Shown: positions 12,201-24,030 of the stretch, one piece after another
Position numbering within the stretch: position 1 is the stretch's first letter
Layout: each line of letters starts with the position of its first letter
Source: Membranipora membranacea
Lineage: Eukaryota > Bryozoa > Gymnolaemata > Cheilostomatida > Membraniporidae
Assembly: GCA_914767715.1 (NCBI GenBank)
Contig: OU612066.1
Coordinates: forward strand, 35,502,283 to 35,562,282
Direction of reading: 5' to 3'
Length of the DNA: 60,000 nt
Notes under the pieces: generated by a model
The model's input: only the letters and a program-made list of their open reading frames with translations
Database searches by the model: none
Told to the model about the DNA's origin: nothing
Position numbers and translations under genes: made by a program

Positions 12201-15200
12201 GCCGTGTTACCATATTCACCAGCCGAAATAGCTCAGTTGGGAGAGCGTTAGACTGAAGATCTAAAGGTCCCTGGTTAAACCCCGGGCTTCGGCAAGTACA
12301 CTGATCCTGGTGGCTGGTACAACTTTTATTCATGCGTTACTTATCGTGTGAGTAAATAGTAGTAATAGTAGTAGTTAATTAGGCATATGCTTACAAGAGA
12401 CTGGATGACAATGTGGTAGGGGTTTAAATTGTTAGGTTGCATATTGTTCCAAATTGTGGAACCATCTAAACTCATAATTTTGATAATTCTCCCAAGTTTT
12501 TATTCAATTAATCTCAGACTGAAGTTGTCTGCGCTTACTCTAATGTGCACACAACTACCAATAGTTAAGTGATTGTATAATGACGACCTACACCACAATC
12601 TTGCTGAAGTCGGTCGACGAGCTGTTTGAGGTGCCAGATAGTGGGAAATCGGTCCTTCTTAGGCCATCTGTAGTTCCTGTTGAGATCTCGAGCCTGGAGA
12701 GAACACCTGTAGTTACCTACTATCACACCGTCTGGGTTCAGCATCGGGATAATCTTAAATATAAACTTATCCCGCAACTCCTGTGGGTAGAAAATGGTAT
12801 GTTGTGTTAACATATTGTGTTAAGTGCTACAAATTCATTTCTGATGTGATGGTTTTCTAAAGCAATAGGGTAAAGAGAATTTAATTCAGTGAGATACTTG
12901 CTAAGTTTATTTAATTTTTCATAGGATCATTTCTGTCTAAATGTTGTCGTCTTTTATGCTTACATACCTTTGCATCAGGGTGATCACTGATAAGGAACTC
13001 GTATAAGCCTTTCATCATCCAGCTGGAGTTGCTCTCTCCAGGATGAACTCTAGCTGACACAACTACACACTTTTTATTACACAATGTCTTCTCTGCAAGA
13101 AAAAAATGGATGATTGGTGTTGTTGTGCAGGTGGGAGGTTCGTTTTAATATCAAGGATAAACCCTACAGAAACCCCCAATCTCCACACTCAAAATCCTAC
13201 CCATTTTAATTTGTTATGACCTGACCTTCTAAAAATAAGCTATAGAAATTCCCCTGTAGGAGTTCCTCTCAAGGCTTTGCTTTCATTTGACCAGGGAGGG
13301 TGGTAGAGGTATATCCCACCATCCCTGATTTGACCAATCGCATTGATTGAAGTCTCAACCTCCTCACAACTCCTCTAAAATAGGCCAGCGGTTATTAATC
13401 GTTTTATACTTTGATACTATATTTATAATGACCCAGAGGGAGACAGTTTCCCTATAGTGCAAATTAAAAGAAACTAAGGTTACATTGATTATAAGGGCAA
13501 ATAAAGAACAGGTGACACATTTCAGCTAGCCGCAATTTATCCCTGTATTTGGTAAACCAAAAATTTGACTTATATTCTGTATGAAAAAAGTATCTGAAAA
13601 TCTGTATTCATTTCTATTTCAATGAAAATGTATGATAATAGTAATATTTGAAAATTTAACAACCTAGCTCGTTTAATGCTATGAATTTCAGAAAGTGTCA
13701 GAAAAAAGGCGGTAACTGTAAATTGCTGAACAGGCTGAACAGACTGAACAGCTGAACAGAATTTCTCAGACTACTATTTGTTTGATTCTCTTAATGATTA
13801 GCTATTTTTGCACAAGCGTGGACAATCCCTTATATTCTGATGATTAAATTATTCATTTTGAGTTTGCATTCCTCTTGGTTTCTTTCAATTTTATTCACAG
13901 TAAATATTTCTGCATTACACTAGTGACTGGATGGAAAGAAGCTTGTCTTGGCAAGCTTTGCTGGGGAGGAACCCAAGTCCCCTCCCCCGCAACAAAGCTT
14001 GTCTAGACTAGCTAGATGGAACATCATCAGATTATGTCAGAATTGGCACATTGATCGCTACATTTGCTTGCCCCAAATCGGTTATAATAGGCGCCAACAG
14101 GAACTTAGTGACTCATTAAATCATTTGGCTAGGAGGAATGTCTTTGAGAAGTGATAGTCAGCCAGAGAAAAGAATACAAATAACAATTCTAGTCTGAGAG
14201 ATTCTGTTCAGCTGTTCAGTCTGTTCAGCCTGTTCAGCAATTTACAGTTACCGGAAAAAAGGGTTTATGAAATAACCAGTCAATTTTTCATGACTGATAA
14301 ATCCCTATCATATTGATTGGATAGGAATTGCAAGGATTAATGTTATTTGGGAAACCTTTCCGGGCAAAAATCAGCTCTGATAATATCTTTTTTATTTCTG
14401 AAGTTTAAATCTGAATCATTTTCTTGGCTTTATTTTAAAACCACATTTTGTTCCCATATTCAATATAACAAATATCAAATTGAAATATTTTGTGTATTCT
14501 TATCCTATTGTGAAGTTCAACATGAGTAGGATAAGATTATATTCGCTTTTTTTACTCTAAGCTTCAATGAAAGCCTCTTGACACATCCCCAATAATATAA
14601 GTAATAAAGTGAGTTACATCCCATGCCTTGGTTACAGTAACTCACCAAAGTTAGTGATGGTGAGCAGGTAACAGTCGTGTCCGGCTTTAGTCTCACATAA
14701 CATCTCAGCTCTTAGATATGATTGGTTTGTCGGTTGAGTCGTGATTTGATGAAGGTCATTTCTGAGATCGTAATGAGTAAACGGATAACAGTGCGCCAGA
14801 TAACAGGTGTCCTCAAGATACGGAAACTCCATCTGCCACTCAAGTTCGTAGTAAGCCATCTCCCTATTGAGCAGCGGGCAGAGCAGATGCTGAACATTGC
14901 GGCCATAACTGAAACAGAGCAAGAAAAGGGATAAACAAGGGAAAAACATTAAAATGCTGTTGAAACTACATCATCTGAAAGTGATTATCTGGATTATCTT
15001 TTTCTTGCCATATCATGAAGTCCTGTCTAAATAGTAGCAAATAAGCATTCTAGTAGACTGGAGGGAGTCAATCAGATCAGATTTATTTATGTCAATCAAA
15101 TGTATGTATGAATGTCAATCACACGATCAATCAATATCAAATCAGCAACTGCTCACTTTTGGATATGCTGGGCATGAGACTATTGATTGACAGTGGTGTT

Positions 15201-18200
15201 GAATAATGAAACTGAGCTTGCCAATAAAGATTATATTATAAGATAAGTTGTATGATTTGTGGTTCAGCTCTAACAAATCATTGCCAATTCTTGCCGATCC
15301 AAATAGACTGTCATAAAAAACTAGTAGTTTTGTATAACCCAATTCTACATGGCCTGTTGGCTGTTATCTGTCAAGTTTGGAACTTGAGACAGATGTTTCC
15401 AGATTACCTCTGAACATATACAATGTTATATATTTAACTTTGTGGATTTTCCGCATGAGTGCTCAAGAGTAATAACATGGTACCAGTAAATCATTATAAC
15501 TATGATAGATGATTGTCTTTTCGGTGTGTGGTCTGCGGTGTGTGGTCTGCTGTGGTCAGGATTACGGTAAAGCCAAATCGCTAGGTTTATGCAATGATAA
15601 GACATAATACCCAGGTATGGGGAATCAATGACCGCCCCCTCAAATTAGCGGGGTAATTTACCACCTCCACCAGCCGAAATAGCTCAGTTGGGAGAGCGTT
15701 AGACTGAAGATCTAAAGGTCCCTGGTTCGATCCCGGGTTTCGGCAAGCACACCGATCCTGGTAGCTGGTTCAATTTTTATTTAGGTGGTTTTCTCGTGTA
15801 AAGAGTGAAAACTATGGAGTATGAATATTCATTTAATTTTACATTGCCCAGGTCATGCCGAAATAAGCTGACCTCTACAATGTTTACATCACTTCTTATT
15901 TTCGCTACCGTCTTGACTGCAATGTAGGCATCCTAGAAGGTCACTTCAGGGTCAGATCATACTAATGTTGTTTGATACCACTGATATAGCCCTGTGACCA
16001 CTCAACAATAAATCTGCTGCTATATTTTTCGAGATGACTATGCCTTAGCCAGCATTGGCCAAGCTAAGGAAAAGGGTAGGGAAAGGGGGTGAATAGTCCG
16101 GACCCCTACCCATCAAATTATCAAGAATGTAGTTTATGATCACCAGCCGAAATAGCTCAGTTGGGAGAGCGTTAGACTGAAGATCTAAAGGTCCCTGGTT
16201 CGATCCCGGGTTTCGGCAAGCACTCCGATCCTGGAAGCTGGTACATCTTTTAAACTCCAGTAATCTGAAGTTGGTCATACATAAGGTCTATGCATGTTTT
16301 CATCATACATGACAAGTTGACAAACCCAGGCATCTGGAGGTCCCTGCGGACGAGCTGGCGATCTGAAGCACTTCTCTGTGTCGCGGAGTGAGGTAGCAGT
16401 TCCACCCTCGTATATCATATTTCTAAGCTTAGACTTTAGTTTTCACTCTCATATGCTACCACATTTCACTTTTCCTCGGAGGTACATATTGACTAGCTGC
16501 ACAGAAGCAGTGAGGATAGAAGAAGGAGCAGAAGAAAGCTTAAAAACATTTTCAAAGTGAAGAAAACTGGTAATGGGAAACAGGGAGGAGAAGGGAGGAA
16601 CGCATAGACAAAACTGTCCATGGAGGAACGTCTCAAAACATTACAAAAACACCGACCACCACCAGTTATCAAACTCACCTTATGTGATGACCTGTCCTTA
16701 TCCAGCCTTGATGCTTCTCACTTGCTGTTTTCTCTGAGTAAAATATTGGTCTCATACCTGCGGGGTAAAAAGCATTTTATTTATCATAGAGCTGCCAATA
16801 CTGTCGTCAATCTATAACAGCCAGGTGGTCGTTATATCTAGAGTATAGTTGCTAAGGCACGACCTGATATCACTGGACTTAACTCAGCGAACACTCACCA
16901 ACATGTTAGATGACATAGATAAATTCAGCTAGGTGGCTCAGCTTTGCCTTTTGAGATACAGATGGCTGCACGGTGTGTACAACTAACCAATTGGTGAACT
17001 TACCATAATTGTATAGTGAATCTTTTTTGAGGAGGTTGACTATTCTAAATTTGTAGATAATTCCTGGCACCATGTTTTGCACCCTGAAGTAGTACCATTG
17101 AGTGTGTCTCTTAGTGTACATATCTGTCTTTAACACCAACTCATATTCAAACTGTCCGCTATGTGGAGGAAACAGAGTATTCTGCGGTCTGACATCAGAA
17201 TCGATAATCATTATGCATGATTTTAAAAATTTGATAAACCGTGGTATAAATATCGCAACGTCATTTTATGATCACTTTGGGTAAGTACAGGTATGTATAG
17301 TATTCGACAAGGTATTACAGCGCTGCAAACCCTTATTCAAATTGGTAGACTATCCTACTGTAAACATAGTGATTGTGTCTAAAATTCCTTACACTCTTCG
17401 AGCTTGCCGGAGGTTTCCGCTCTCAAATCTGGACTCAAACACCAGGTTGGGAGCTATTAGAGGATTGCTTGGTTGTTCGACTTTCTGTACTTTAGGAGAT
17501 TTCTGTGAGTCGTAGACCACACCGATACCTCTGAGCTTATGCGTAAACTGGGTAGTCTGATTCTCGTAAGTACGAGAGCCAAGAACTGAAAAATGTTGTG
17601 GGCACATTAAACAGTAGTTTGTATAGTCACAGGAAGCTATCATGCAGGTACATGACTATGGCCCTCACATGCGTGGAACATTCTCATTCATTGGCATCAG
17701 GTTGTTAAAAATTTCTAGGTTTGTTATTTGTAAGAGAATACCATGTCTATAGAGAATACTATTAAAGCAATTAAACAGAATGCGATTTTCGCTCATAAAC
17801 TTACCATATTTGATTGGTGTATAAAGTGGTTCCGGATCTTTAGGTATAATATGCAGAAATATTGGATGAGGTATCAAAGGTACTATAGAGCCAGCGTCAA
17901 ATGAGCTCAATGAGCTGTTTGTGACAGTATTATAACTGAAACACAAAATAACAAAGAATTAGATAATAGAAAAACACCAAGGTGGAATAGCCTGGGCAGG
18001 CTAAAGGTGGAAACTGGCTTATTATGTTCAGAATTCAGATTAAATCATAGCAATTACTTTTTTAAAGTTTGTTACTAACCGAGATGTCATACAAATAGTA
18101 ATAGGTATTTTTACTATCTGACATACAAGCAGCTTTAGCTATTTTGGACCATCACTTTGGCCTGATTATCTTCTTGTCATAGGGAAAGGTTGGTTTTTTG

Positions 18201-20955
18201 GCACAATAGTGAGTTTATTTAACAAAGACACCAACTAGATTCTTATCTGGTCAGGTGAAAGTATGTTTTTGGGTTCGATGAAAGCATTGGTATAACAATT
18301 ATACAATATTTGGAAACCCAAATTTCACGTTTCATTTGAAACATCTTCATCACATGCCCAGGAATTGCGTTATCATTCCCAATTTCATGTTTTGCATATT
18401 TATCATGATTCATTAGGCAGATATTGTTGCCTGAGGCACTCTCTCTGAATGCCAATTGGTATTTATGTATAGCCAAAATGTAGGCCTTTTGTACAGCTGG
18501 GGTTAAAGTGAAACCATTATACTAATAGCATGTCTATCACATGTATCAGTTTCAAAAGTGTCCCAAAAGTGTGCTTAATAAATACCTTCTATGTAACAAA
18601 CCCACTCAGATCTCACCAAAAGTATTTGCTTATCAAATTATTATTTACCATTGAACAATTCTATTGCAAGCATTAGGTGAGATTAAGTAGCAATGAACTG
18701 TTAATGATCATTAAATCCTATTTAGTCGTTTCCTTTCAATGTTTATTGACAGCATGTAGGCATATGAATATAAGTCTGACCTCGAAACTTTGATAGCAAA
18801 AAGCGGCGAGAACTTTGGATATTGTATGATCAACTGTATATGAACTGCAGAAAATGTTTTCCAAGTTCACGGTTACCATTGACAATCAATCTCACAGTTT
18901 TAGCCGCTTGCCAAACTGGAAATGCCTAAACCGTGCTGACCAAGAAAAATTGCAGTTACAGTCTTTGCTTTTACATGAAGAAAGGTTTTCCCCAATTATG
19001 TTAGTTCCTTGCCAGGTGACAGTCCGACTGTAGGCAATATTTTGGGGCGGGGAGGCTCAAACTAACCCCATGTGATTACTATTGATTATTTTTACAACTT
19101 ACTGCTGTAGAAGTGGTAAAGGTTTGATTGGTTCATAGAACTGATATTGTCTCTGTGTGTCTCTCTTCTTCGTCTCTGGTTCCTCCTCAGGTTCAGGCTC
19201 CTCCCCCTCCGTAGGCTTCTTCCTCCTCCAGTCGGTATCTATATCCATAAGGCGACCTCGGATACCAGCGGAGCCAGCCGGTGCATCCTTCTTGTAGAAG
19301 TCTCCTGTGAAATCCAAGTGTGCATTGAGATCCATGTCTGCCAGTCTAAAAAAACAATTAAGGTGAAACCTGAGCACATTGGCAGAGTTATCTAATGGGT
19401 CAGCTTTCTCAAAACATCCTACTTGATGAACCGCCGATCAACTCACTAGCCAGACACTTCATTTGGTTGAGGAGCCATCCAGCTGGCCCCTATCAGATTT
19501 GCCCATTTCAAAATGTTAAAACTAGCTCTTAGTTAGTATAACTTATCATTCATTCATATGATAACTTTTAAGCCCCTTTGACAGTCTGATTTTAGTGAGA
19601 TGCATTGTGGGGTACTTACTCAGCAGCACGTTTGGCAGCCTCTTGTCTTCTCCTAAGTCTCTCTAGAGGCGGAGTCTCAGGCAGCGCGTCAGCCACTCTC
19701 CTCGCTATCTCCTGCTCCATCCGTACTTTAATCGAATTCTTCCATTCGTCCCCAACATCCTCATCCTCCTCCTCATCTTCATCCTCCTCATCATCGTCGT
19801 CATCTGTAACAAAAAACATTTAAATATAAAATGGTGAATCAAAAATTTTTGCACAAAAATCAGGAAAACATGTAAAATGACTGATTAAACTCACAGCCAA
19901 CCCTTAATGGCGTTCGGGATGGCGATCGCGGCGGTAGGTGGTCGTTAAGGGTCGCCTGAAAACCGCCTATGGCCGCGATCGCCATCCCAAACGCCATTGA
20001 GGGTTGGCTGTGATTAAACTAAGAAAATACCTTATGTATGGCTCTAAATAATATACTTTATCATGTTACCGCCAACTACACTCAATAGCAGAGATCAGAT
20101 GTCATTGTAAAAACAGACAAGTAGGTTTGCGTAAAATGCCTACAGTCGTAAAAATGACATGGATTCTAATAGAAACTGCCTCGCCTTCATGCATTGCTGC
20201 GATATCTAGAGACAAGTGTTCACCACACGGTGCTTCAACTGCTCTTCCCTGCAAACTGAAACCTTTGGCTAGAGGGCTTAGATTGCAGGTACTCTAACAA
20301 ATTTTTCCACTTGCCACTTTCTAGATAATTGAACTTTTGACATCACAATCGGTCAACAAAGCACACGCTCCTAATCATGGTAGGTAAATATTGTTATTAT
20401 TTAGTAGCTTTTAGATAAACTCAGGCACATGCCACTTTACTGAGACTCAAAAAATTGTTGTCTCCCATAAGTGATATGTCACGTATTTATAAATAATAAA
20501 TGTCTCTAATTTTAATGATGGATTTCAGGATCAACTGATGCACTGAGGCAATAGATCACCAATTAAGAGATTACAGCTTGTTACCTTCTATTATGTTTGT
20601 TTAAGGTTGGCTATGGTATAGATAACTATTTCAGAGGTATGTCCGAAATCTCACTCTAACGCCAAGAGTGACAAAGCATCAATGTCACCATTTATTGTGT
20701 ATCTCTTAGGCGATAAGTTCACAGAGTAAGGATACCCTTACTTTGTGATAAGTTCTAAGAAGCTGCTTCACTTCATGACCTTTAGATTGAGGGTACTATG
20801 AGGTTTCAAAGATATAAATTTTTACAGATAACAATTAACACTGCGATTCCTTTCTCTTAATAAAATAATTTACAGCAATGCAAATTGTTTGGATCGAATT
20901 GACACAATGCAATACCTTCATCAGTCCACAAGCTGGAGTCCTCCGAATCCGACAT
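3298..20955 (-). CDS. Cytosolic carboxypeptidase of the CCP2/3 (AGBL2/AGBL3) type, tubulin deglutamylase, 22 exons
   Basis: Predicted M14 zinc carboxypeptidase of 1304 aa that removes glutamates from tubulin tails in the cytoplasm or cilium. Exons (minus strand): 20955-20916, 19803-19620, 19345-19103, 17935-17805, 17585-17393, 17158-17004, 16757-16679, 14908-14646, 13092-12968, 12780-12592, 11372-11226, 10882-10737, 9812-9714, 9228-9035, 8697-8469, 8123-8012, 7692-7468, 6999-6940, 6681-6207, 5805-5669, 5311-5092, 3566-3298. All phases agree and the total is divisible by three. Catalytic features: HPGES (His446, Glu449 zinc ligands), NPDGV at 486-490, DLNRNY at 503-508, FHGHS (His542 ligand), TMEATF (catalytic Glu622). 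The N-terminal CCP domain carries FESRFESGN and HTQWYYF as in CCP2/3. The N-terminus is acidic (Asp/Glu run). Residues after about 665 form a long, Ser/Asn-rich extension. The start at 20955 has A at -3; an in-frame ATG at 21063 is an alternative. The exon 20 acceptor is the least certain splice: the stronger-looking acceptor 13 bases upstream would give a stop. Confidence 0.9.
3807..4476. repeat. 670-bp near-perfect palindrome in the last carboxypeptidase intron
   Basis: Two arms of about 330 bp are almost exact reverse complements and meet at a CCGG centre near 4141. The outer ends are GGATAATACACTTC and its complement GAAGTGTATTATCC. There is essentially no spacer and I see no target duplication outside. 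It lies within the intron at 3567-5091, so the primary transcript could fold into a hairpin of roughly 330 bp. Confidence 0.9.
4919..4936. repeat. Poly-G tract
   Basis: An uninterrupted run of about 18 G lies inside the intron at 3567-5091. Such runs are prone to length error in sequencing. Confidence 0.9.
9449..9665 (-). mobile_element. tRNA-derived SINE, copy 1
   Basis: On the minus strand the head reads GGTAGCTCAGTTGGTTAGAG (A box) and then a B box GGTTCAAATCC. The anticodon region resembles tRNA-Ala(TGC). A unique body of about 130 bp follows (containing TTGGCGCCGAATACGG), ending near a T-rich tail. The same body recurs at 28392-28624. It lies in a carboxypeptidase intron in the same orientation as the gene. 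Confidence 0.8.
10270..10500. repeat. Degenerate copy of the upstream flank of the tRNA-Phe loci
   Basis: The words TTGGATCTTATTGCCTGG, then a CTTTCTC stretch and GATTTCAGTTTA, match in order the block at about 11990-12090 that precedes tRNA-Phe copy 2. Here no tRNA follows. An interrupted TA microsatellite at about 10343-10361 splits the copy. It suggests a duplicated unit that carried the tRNA elsewhere. Confidence 0.5.
11788..11860 (+). tRNA. tRNA-Phe (anticodon GAA), copy 1
   Basis: 73 nt with a full cloverleaf: acceptor stem GCCGAAA/TTTCGGC, D arm GCTC..GAGC, anticodon loop CTGAAGA, T arm with GGTTCGATCC, discriminator A and no encoded CCA. A TTTT terminator follows about ten bases downstream. 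It lies on the strand opposite to the host gene, in the intron at 11373-12591. Its 3' flank differs from the other three copies. Confidence 0.95.
12222..12294 (+). tRNA. tRNA-Phe-like copy 2, probably a decaying pseudogene
   Basis: Same 73-nt layout and GAA anticodon as copy 1, but the T loop reads TTAAACC in place of TTCGATC, losing the conserved C56 of the B box. An A-C mismatch also appears at the base of the acceptor stem (CTTCGGC). The 3' flank, ending with TTTT, is shared with copies 3 and 4. Transcription by Pol III is doubtful. Confidence 0.75.
13710..14253. mobile_element. Non-autonomous Mutator-like element, 544 bp, 63-bp TIRs, 9-bp TSD
   Basis: The left end (13710-13772) and right end (14191-14253) are inverted repeats of 63 bp with one mismatch, starting CGGTAACTGTAAATTG. 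Each contains several CTGAACAG-type repeats. The element is flanked on both sides by the direct 9-mer GAAAAAAGG (13701-13709, 14254-14262). Long TIRs with a 9-bp duplication are typical of Mutator-like elements. I see no transposase. It lies in the carboxypeptidase intron between exons 8 and 9. Confidence 0.85.
15673..15745 (+). tRNA. tRNA-Phe (anticodon GAA), copy 3
   Basis: Intact 73-nt cloverleaf with the same sequence as copy 1 except in the T stem (TCCCGGG in place of TCCTGGG). The T loop is TTCGATC and the discriminator A. The 3' flank with GATCCTGGTAGCTGGT and then TTTT matches copies 2 and 4. It is antisense inside carboxypeptidase intron 14909-16678. Confidence 0.95.
16146..16218 (+). 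tRNA. tRNA-Phe (anticodon GAA), copy 4
   Basis: Identical to copy 3 over all 73 bases. It is preceded by CACCA and followed by a flank ending CTGGTACATCTTTT, which supplies a Pol III terminator. It lies in the same host intron as copy 3, about 400 bp downstream. Confidence 0.95.
17936..19102. other. Long carboxypeptidase intron without visible content
   Basis: Between the exons at 17805-17935 and 19103-19345. I see no tRNA, transposon ends, tandem repeat or supported open frame. Confidence 0.6.
19892..20012. mobile_element. Palindromic 121-bp MITE with 8-bp TSD
   Basis: The ends are CACAGCCAACCCT and its inverse AGGGTTGGCTGTG with one mismatch allowed. The inverted homology extends about 40 bp inward through GGATGGCGATCGCGG. 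It is flanked by the perfect direct repeat ATTAAACT (19884-19891, 20013-20020). An 8-bp duplication with CA...TG ends suggests the hAT superfamily. It lies in carboxypeptidase intron 19804-20915. Confidence 0.85.
20721..20746. mobile_element. 26-bp palindromic micro-insertion with 9-bp direct repeats
   Basis: The sequence ACAGAGTAAGG, a four-base centre and CCTTACTTTGT form an inverted pair. The 9-mer GATAAGTTC stands directly on both sides (20712-20720, 20747-20755). The same palindrome recurs near 45432. It looks like two transposon ends with no interior. Confidence 0.6.
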
Positions 20956-23900
20956 GGTGACTTGCAGTAATTTATCCGAGCAAAAACCGGGGACAGGAGA
21001 GTAGTTAACCTGTTGTTGTGCCTTGTATGTTGTTGCTCCGTGTCTGGACAATGCAGAAAACACAGAATTATTGACAGGCAGTCAAAGTGAGGTAGGCTAG
21101 GTATAATTGAGTCGAAGAAACAATTAGTTGAGAAGTTCATTGAAACAGTTGTCGTTAAGAGCTATACTAAACTGACGGAATATTTCTTTAATCAAATTTT
21201 TGTCCATTGTTTTCATTAGAATTGGTTTATAAAACTTAAAGCACCTATATGTTGACTTTATCCTTAACAGCATTGTGGAATTATTTTGAATGCTGCTGCT
21301 TTTATTTAATTAGTTGCATGAAACAATATTTAATCAATGTCGAGCAGTTAATCTGAATGGGAACAAAAAAGGTATCAATGCTAACTTGTCAGTCATGTGT
21401 AACATTGTTTTTGGTGCTTGATTTGTTTTTGTAAGGTGCTCTAAACATTTCGTGTTTGTCATGAATAGGTGTACAAGCTAGGCCGGTTGATGTTCAATAA
21501 ATCATAGCACATCAAGAGTGTTTTTGCATGCGCTTGGTTAAAGAAGATAAGAAGTTGTCATTCTTCCAAATCTAAAAATTTGCGGCGGCACATATGAATG
21601 ACAAACTGAAGAATATATGCAAGCTCCCATCAAATAGATAAGTGGTATGCTTTACGTCAGGGTGTGGGCTAGGGCTAGGTGGTTCGATCGCATACATCTG
21701 GGAGTAACTCCCTGTATATAATGCACAAGGGAACTTGTCACAAACTCCCTAATTACACTAAAGTTGATCTGTTTTGTTTTGGGATTGTTTGCCCATATAA
21801 GCACAGTGAGGCAACTCCAATAACCATAGAAAGCGCGGGGGTCCTGGTGAATCTGGTGAATGATTGCCTGGACACCGTAAGTAGTAACCCTGGTCTGTTT
21901 ATTGCAGAGTCGATAACCAATTTTCAAGACATCCAGGCAAAAAACAATTGGCAACAAAGTACAGTGTTTTAACCTTGATAAGGTACTATTGTAAGGAGCA
22001 GCGCCTTCAAAAATAGAACACACTTACACACTTTAAATTTAATATATCAGGTTTTGTTGCCGCAGTCCTACCTGCACTATTAGTGGTGTTGATGCATACC
22101 TACCGGAGCTATGTACAGGGAGAAATATTCTATACCGTCGTATCCTCTCTGTGTCATCATTATAATTGGAAAAACACCTTGGGATACAGAACACCTTGTG
22201 AGAATGCTGCACGTGGTTTCTCTGCAGCAAGATTAATATTATATTGTTACAAAAAACTTTTCACACTTCTTTTTACAGCCAGAGTGAACTGATTTAGATT
22301 CAGGAGTTTTCATTTTATCACAAAACAACACTCATCTGGTTTTTTTCATCAGTATTCTTCATTTGAAAAGGTGGTATTCAAATCCTGTTTGAACCGATTG
22401 AATAACGGAAAATACAAAATATTAGATTAATGGAAAAGTGAGTTCGACATATAATGTTCACACATGGCGTGATACAAAAAGTTAATTATTCTCCTCATTG
22501 TGTTTTCAAGCCCTAGTATTGCATTGAGCGAATACCAGTAAATCTTTTAGCCTGTAGGTGAACCCGAAACACAATAAAGCAGTATACAACAGAGTGAGGG
22601 GTGAACGCTAAATAAATTAATAGGCCCTAGGCAATGATTGGTACACGATATGATTGATTAAATTCAAATAACTAGAAAAAAAATATAACAATGATTGCAG
22701 CAAACACACTGTTATTTATCCAGTAATGTATCTAGTATAACAATAAAATTGCCCTTTTATCCAGCCGAGGATGATTTGAAGTATGGTCAAAGCTGTTCTT
22801 ACTCTGAACTATCTGAAGCTCGTCAACTCTCGAAGCTGTATTTTTTTGGTTTTGTGGTGTAAACCATAGGCTTCACTTGCGATCTAGATCCAGATAAATG
22901 AGGAGCCTAGTATCAATGTTTTGAGCGAAGTGAGCAGAGCCCAGGGTCAGAAGCAAGAAAATAGGCCAGACCTTGCCGATTTACTGTATTACACACAATG
23001 AATGAAATAATATATTGAGATGTCAACACAAACCTGACCCTTCTAGTCAAGACAAATCTTTTACAACCATGGTCAATTTGGTCGGATCTAGGTTTAGAGT
23101 CTCACCGCTCCATAGTATATATAGCAGAATACAAACCTGGACAAACTTAAGTTGATCTGAATTTGATTTCTACTGACTGATATGAGCCGTTATGCCATGT
23201 ATCTCAGAGAGATTAAGATGGGGATCAGGTCCTAAACCTGCAGACCTCAAAGTCACCTTAAAGAAGTAATGGAAGCTCTAGCAGAGATGGAAGAATATCA
23301 TATCACTGAGGTAAACATTGACAGGGGCATTAAACCTGAGGTTTCACCCTGCTGAGCTTAGAGTTGGGAAGGGAAGGAAATTGGAAAGCCAATGTGTACG
23401 TTTTATTGCTGTGTCCGGTTTCAGAATAATAAATTTCTTTATTATGAGATCAAGTTTAAAAAAGATAAAAACTCGAAGTCTATCAAAAATAGAAAAATAG
23501 GTCTATGTTGCACCATGGCAAAATAAGAAAGCAAAACCAACAATCATAAAGGGTACAGAAAAATGTCTTTACAAGTTACAATTGACATCCATTACCATAA
23601 ATCTGATTTTGACACCGACCATGTCTGTGCAAATACTGGAAGAACAATTTTATAGCTCCTTGTAATTCAAGCTCTTTCTTGAATAGAGTCTTCCAATAAT
23701 TACAACAGATTTCTTTCACTCAATATTGATTTTTAGCAGGTACTAATTACACTGGCTTTGTTTTAAACAGCATTGACCTGTATTGAGACAATTTCCTCTT
23801 GCTAGCTGCTCATGAGCGAAAGAAAAGAAATCAAATTACGGGTCATGTATGATGTAACGCTGCCTTAACACTGCCGTGTTGACATCTTAACTTCCACTGG

Positions 23901-24030
23901 GGCATTTGGGTTCTGTGTCCTTTCTTATTATGACAATCATGAAATTTCAAAATCATATCCATTGCAAACACTTTAAAATAACTTGATGGTGCTATCAATA
24001 AAGGCCAGAATTTTTGTGACCTGCTATTCC
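20956..24030. other. Upstream region of the carboxypeptidase gene and intergenic DNA
   Basis: It holds the presumed promoter and 5' UTR of the carboxypeptidase gene, with an in-frame alternative ATG at 21063. A weak plus-strand exon candidate lies at 23244-23310 (see rejected items). No TATA-like element could be assigned with confidence and no RNA gene was seen. Confidence 0.5.

Noticed and set aside
19616-19823. Poly-Ser plus-strand frame
   Set aside because: It is the antisense shadow of the Asp/Glu-rich carboxypeptidase exon 2.
23244-23310. Plus-strand exon candidate reading PQSHLKEVMEALAEMEEYH
   Set aside because: It has an acceptor and a GTAAAC donor and looks codon-biased, but the frame runs into a TAA just upstream and no partner exon was found; a pseudogene fragment is possible.
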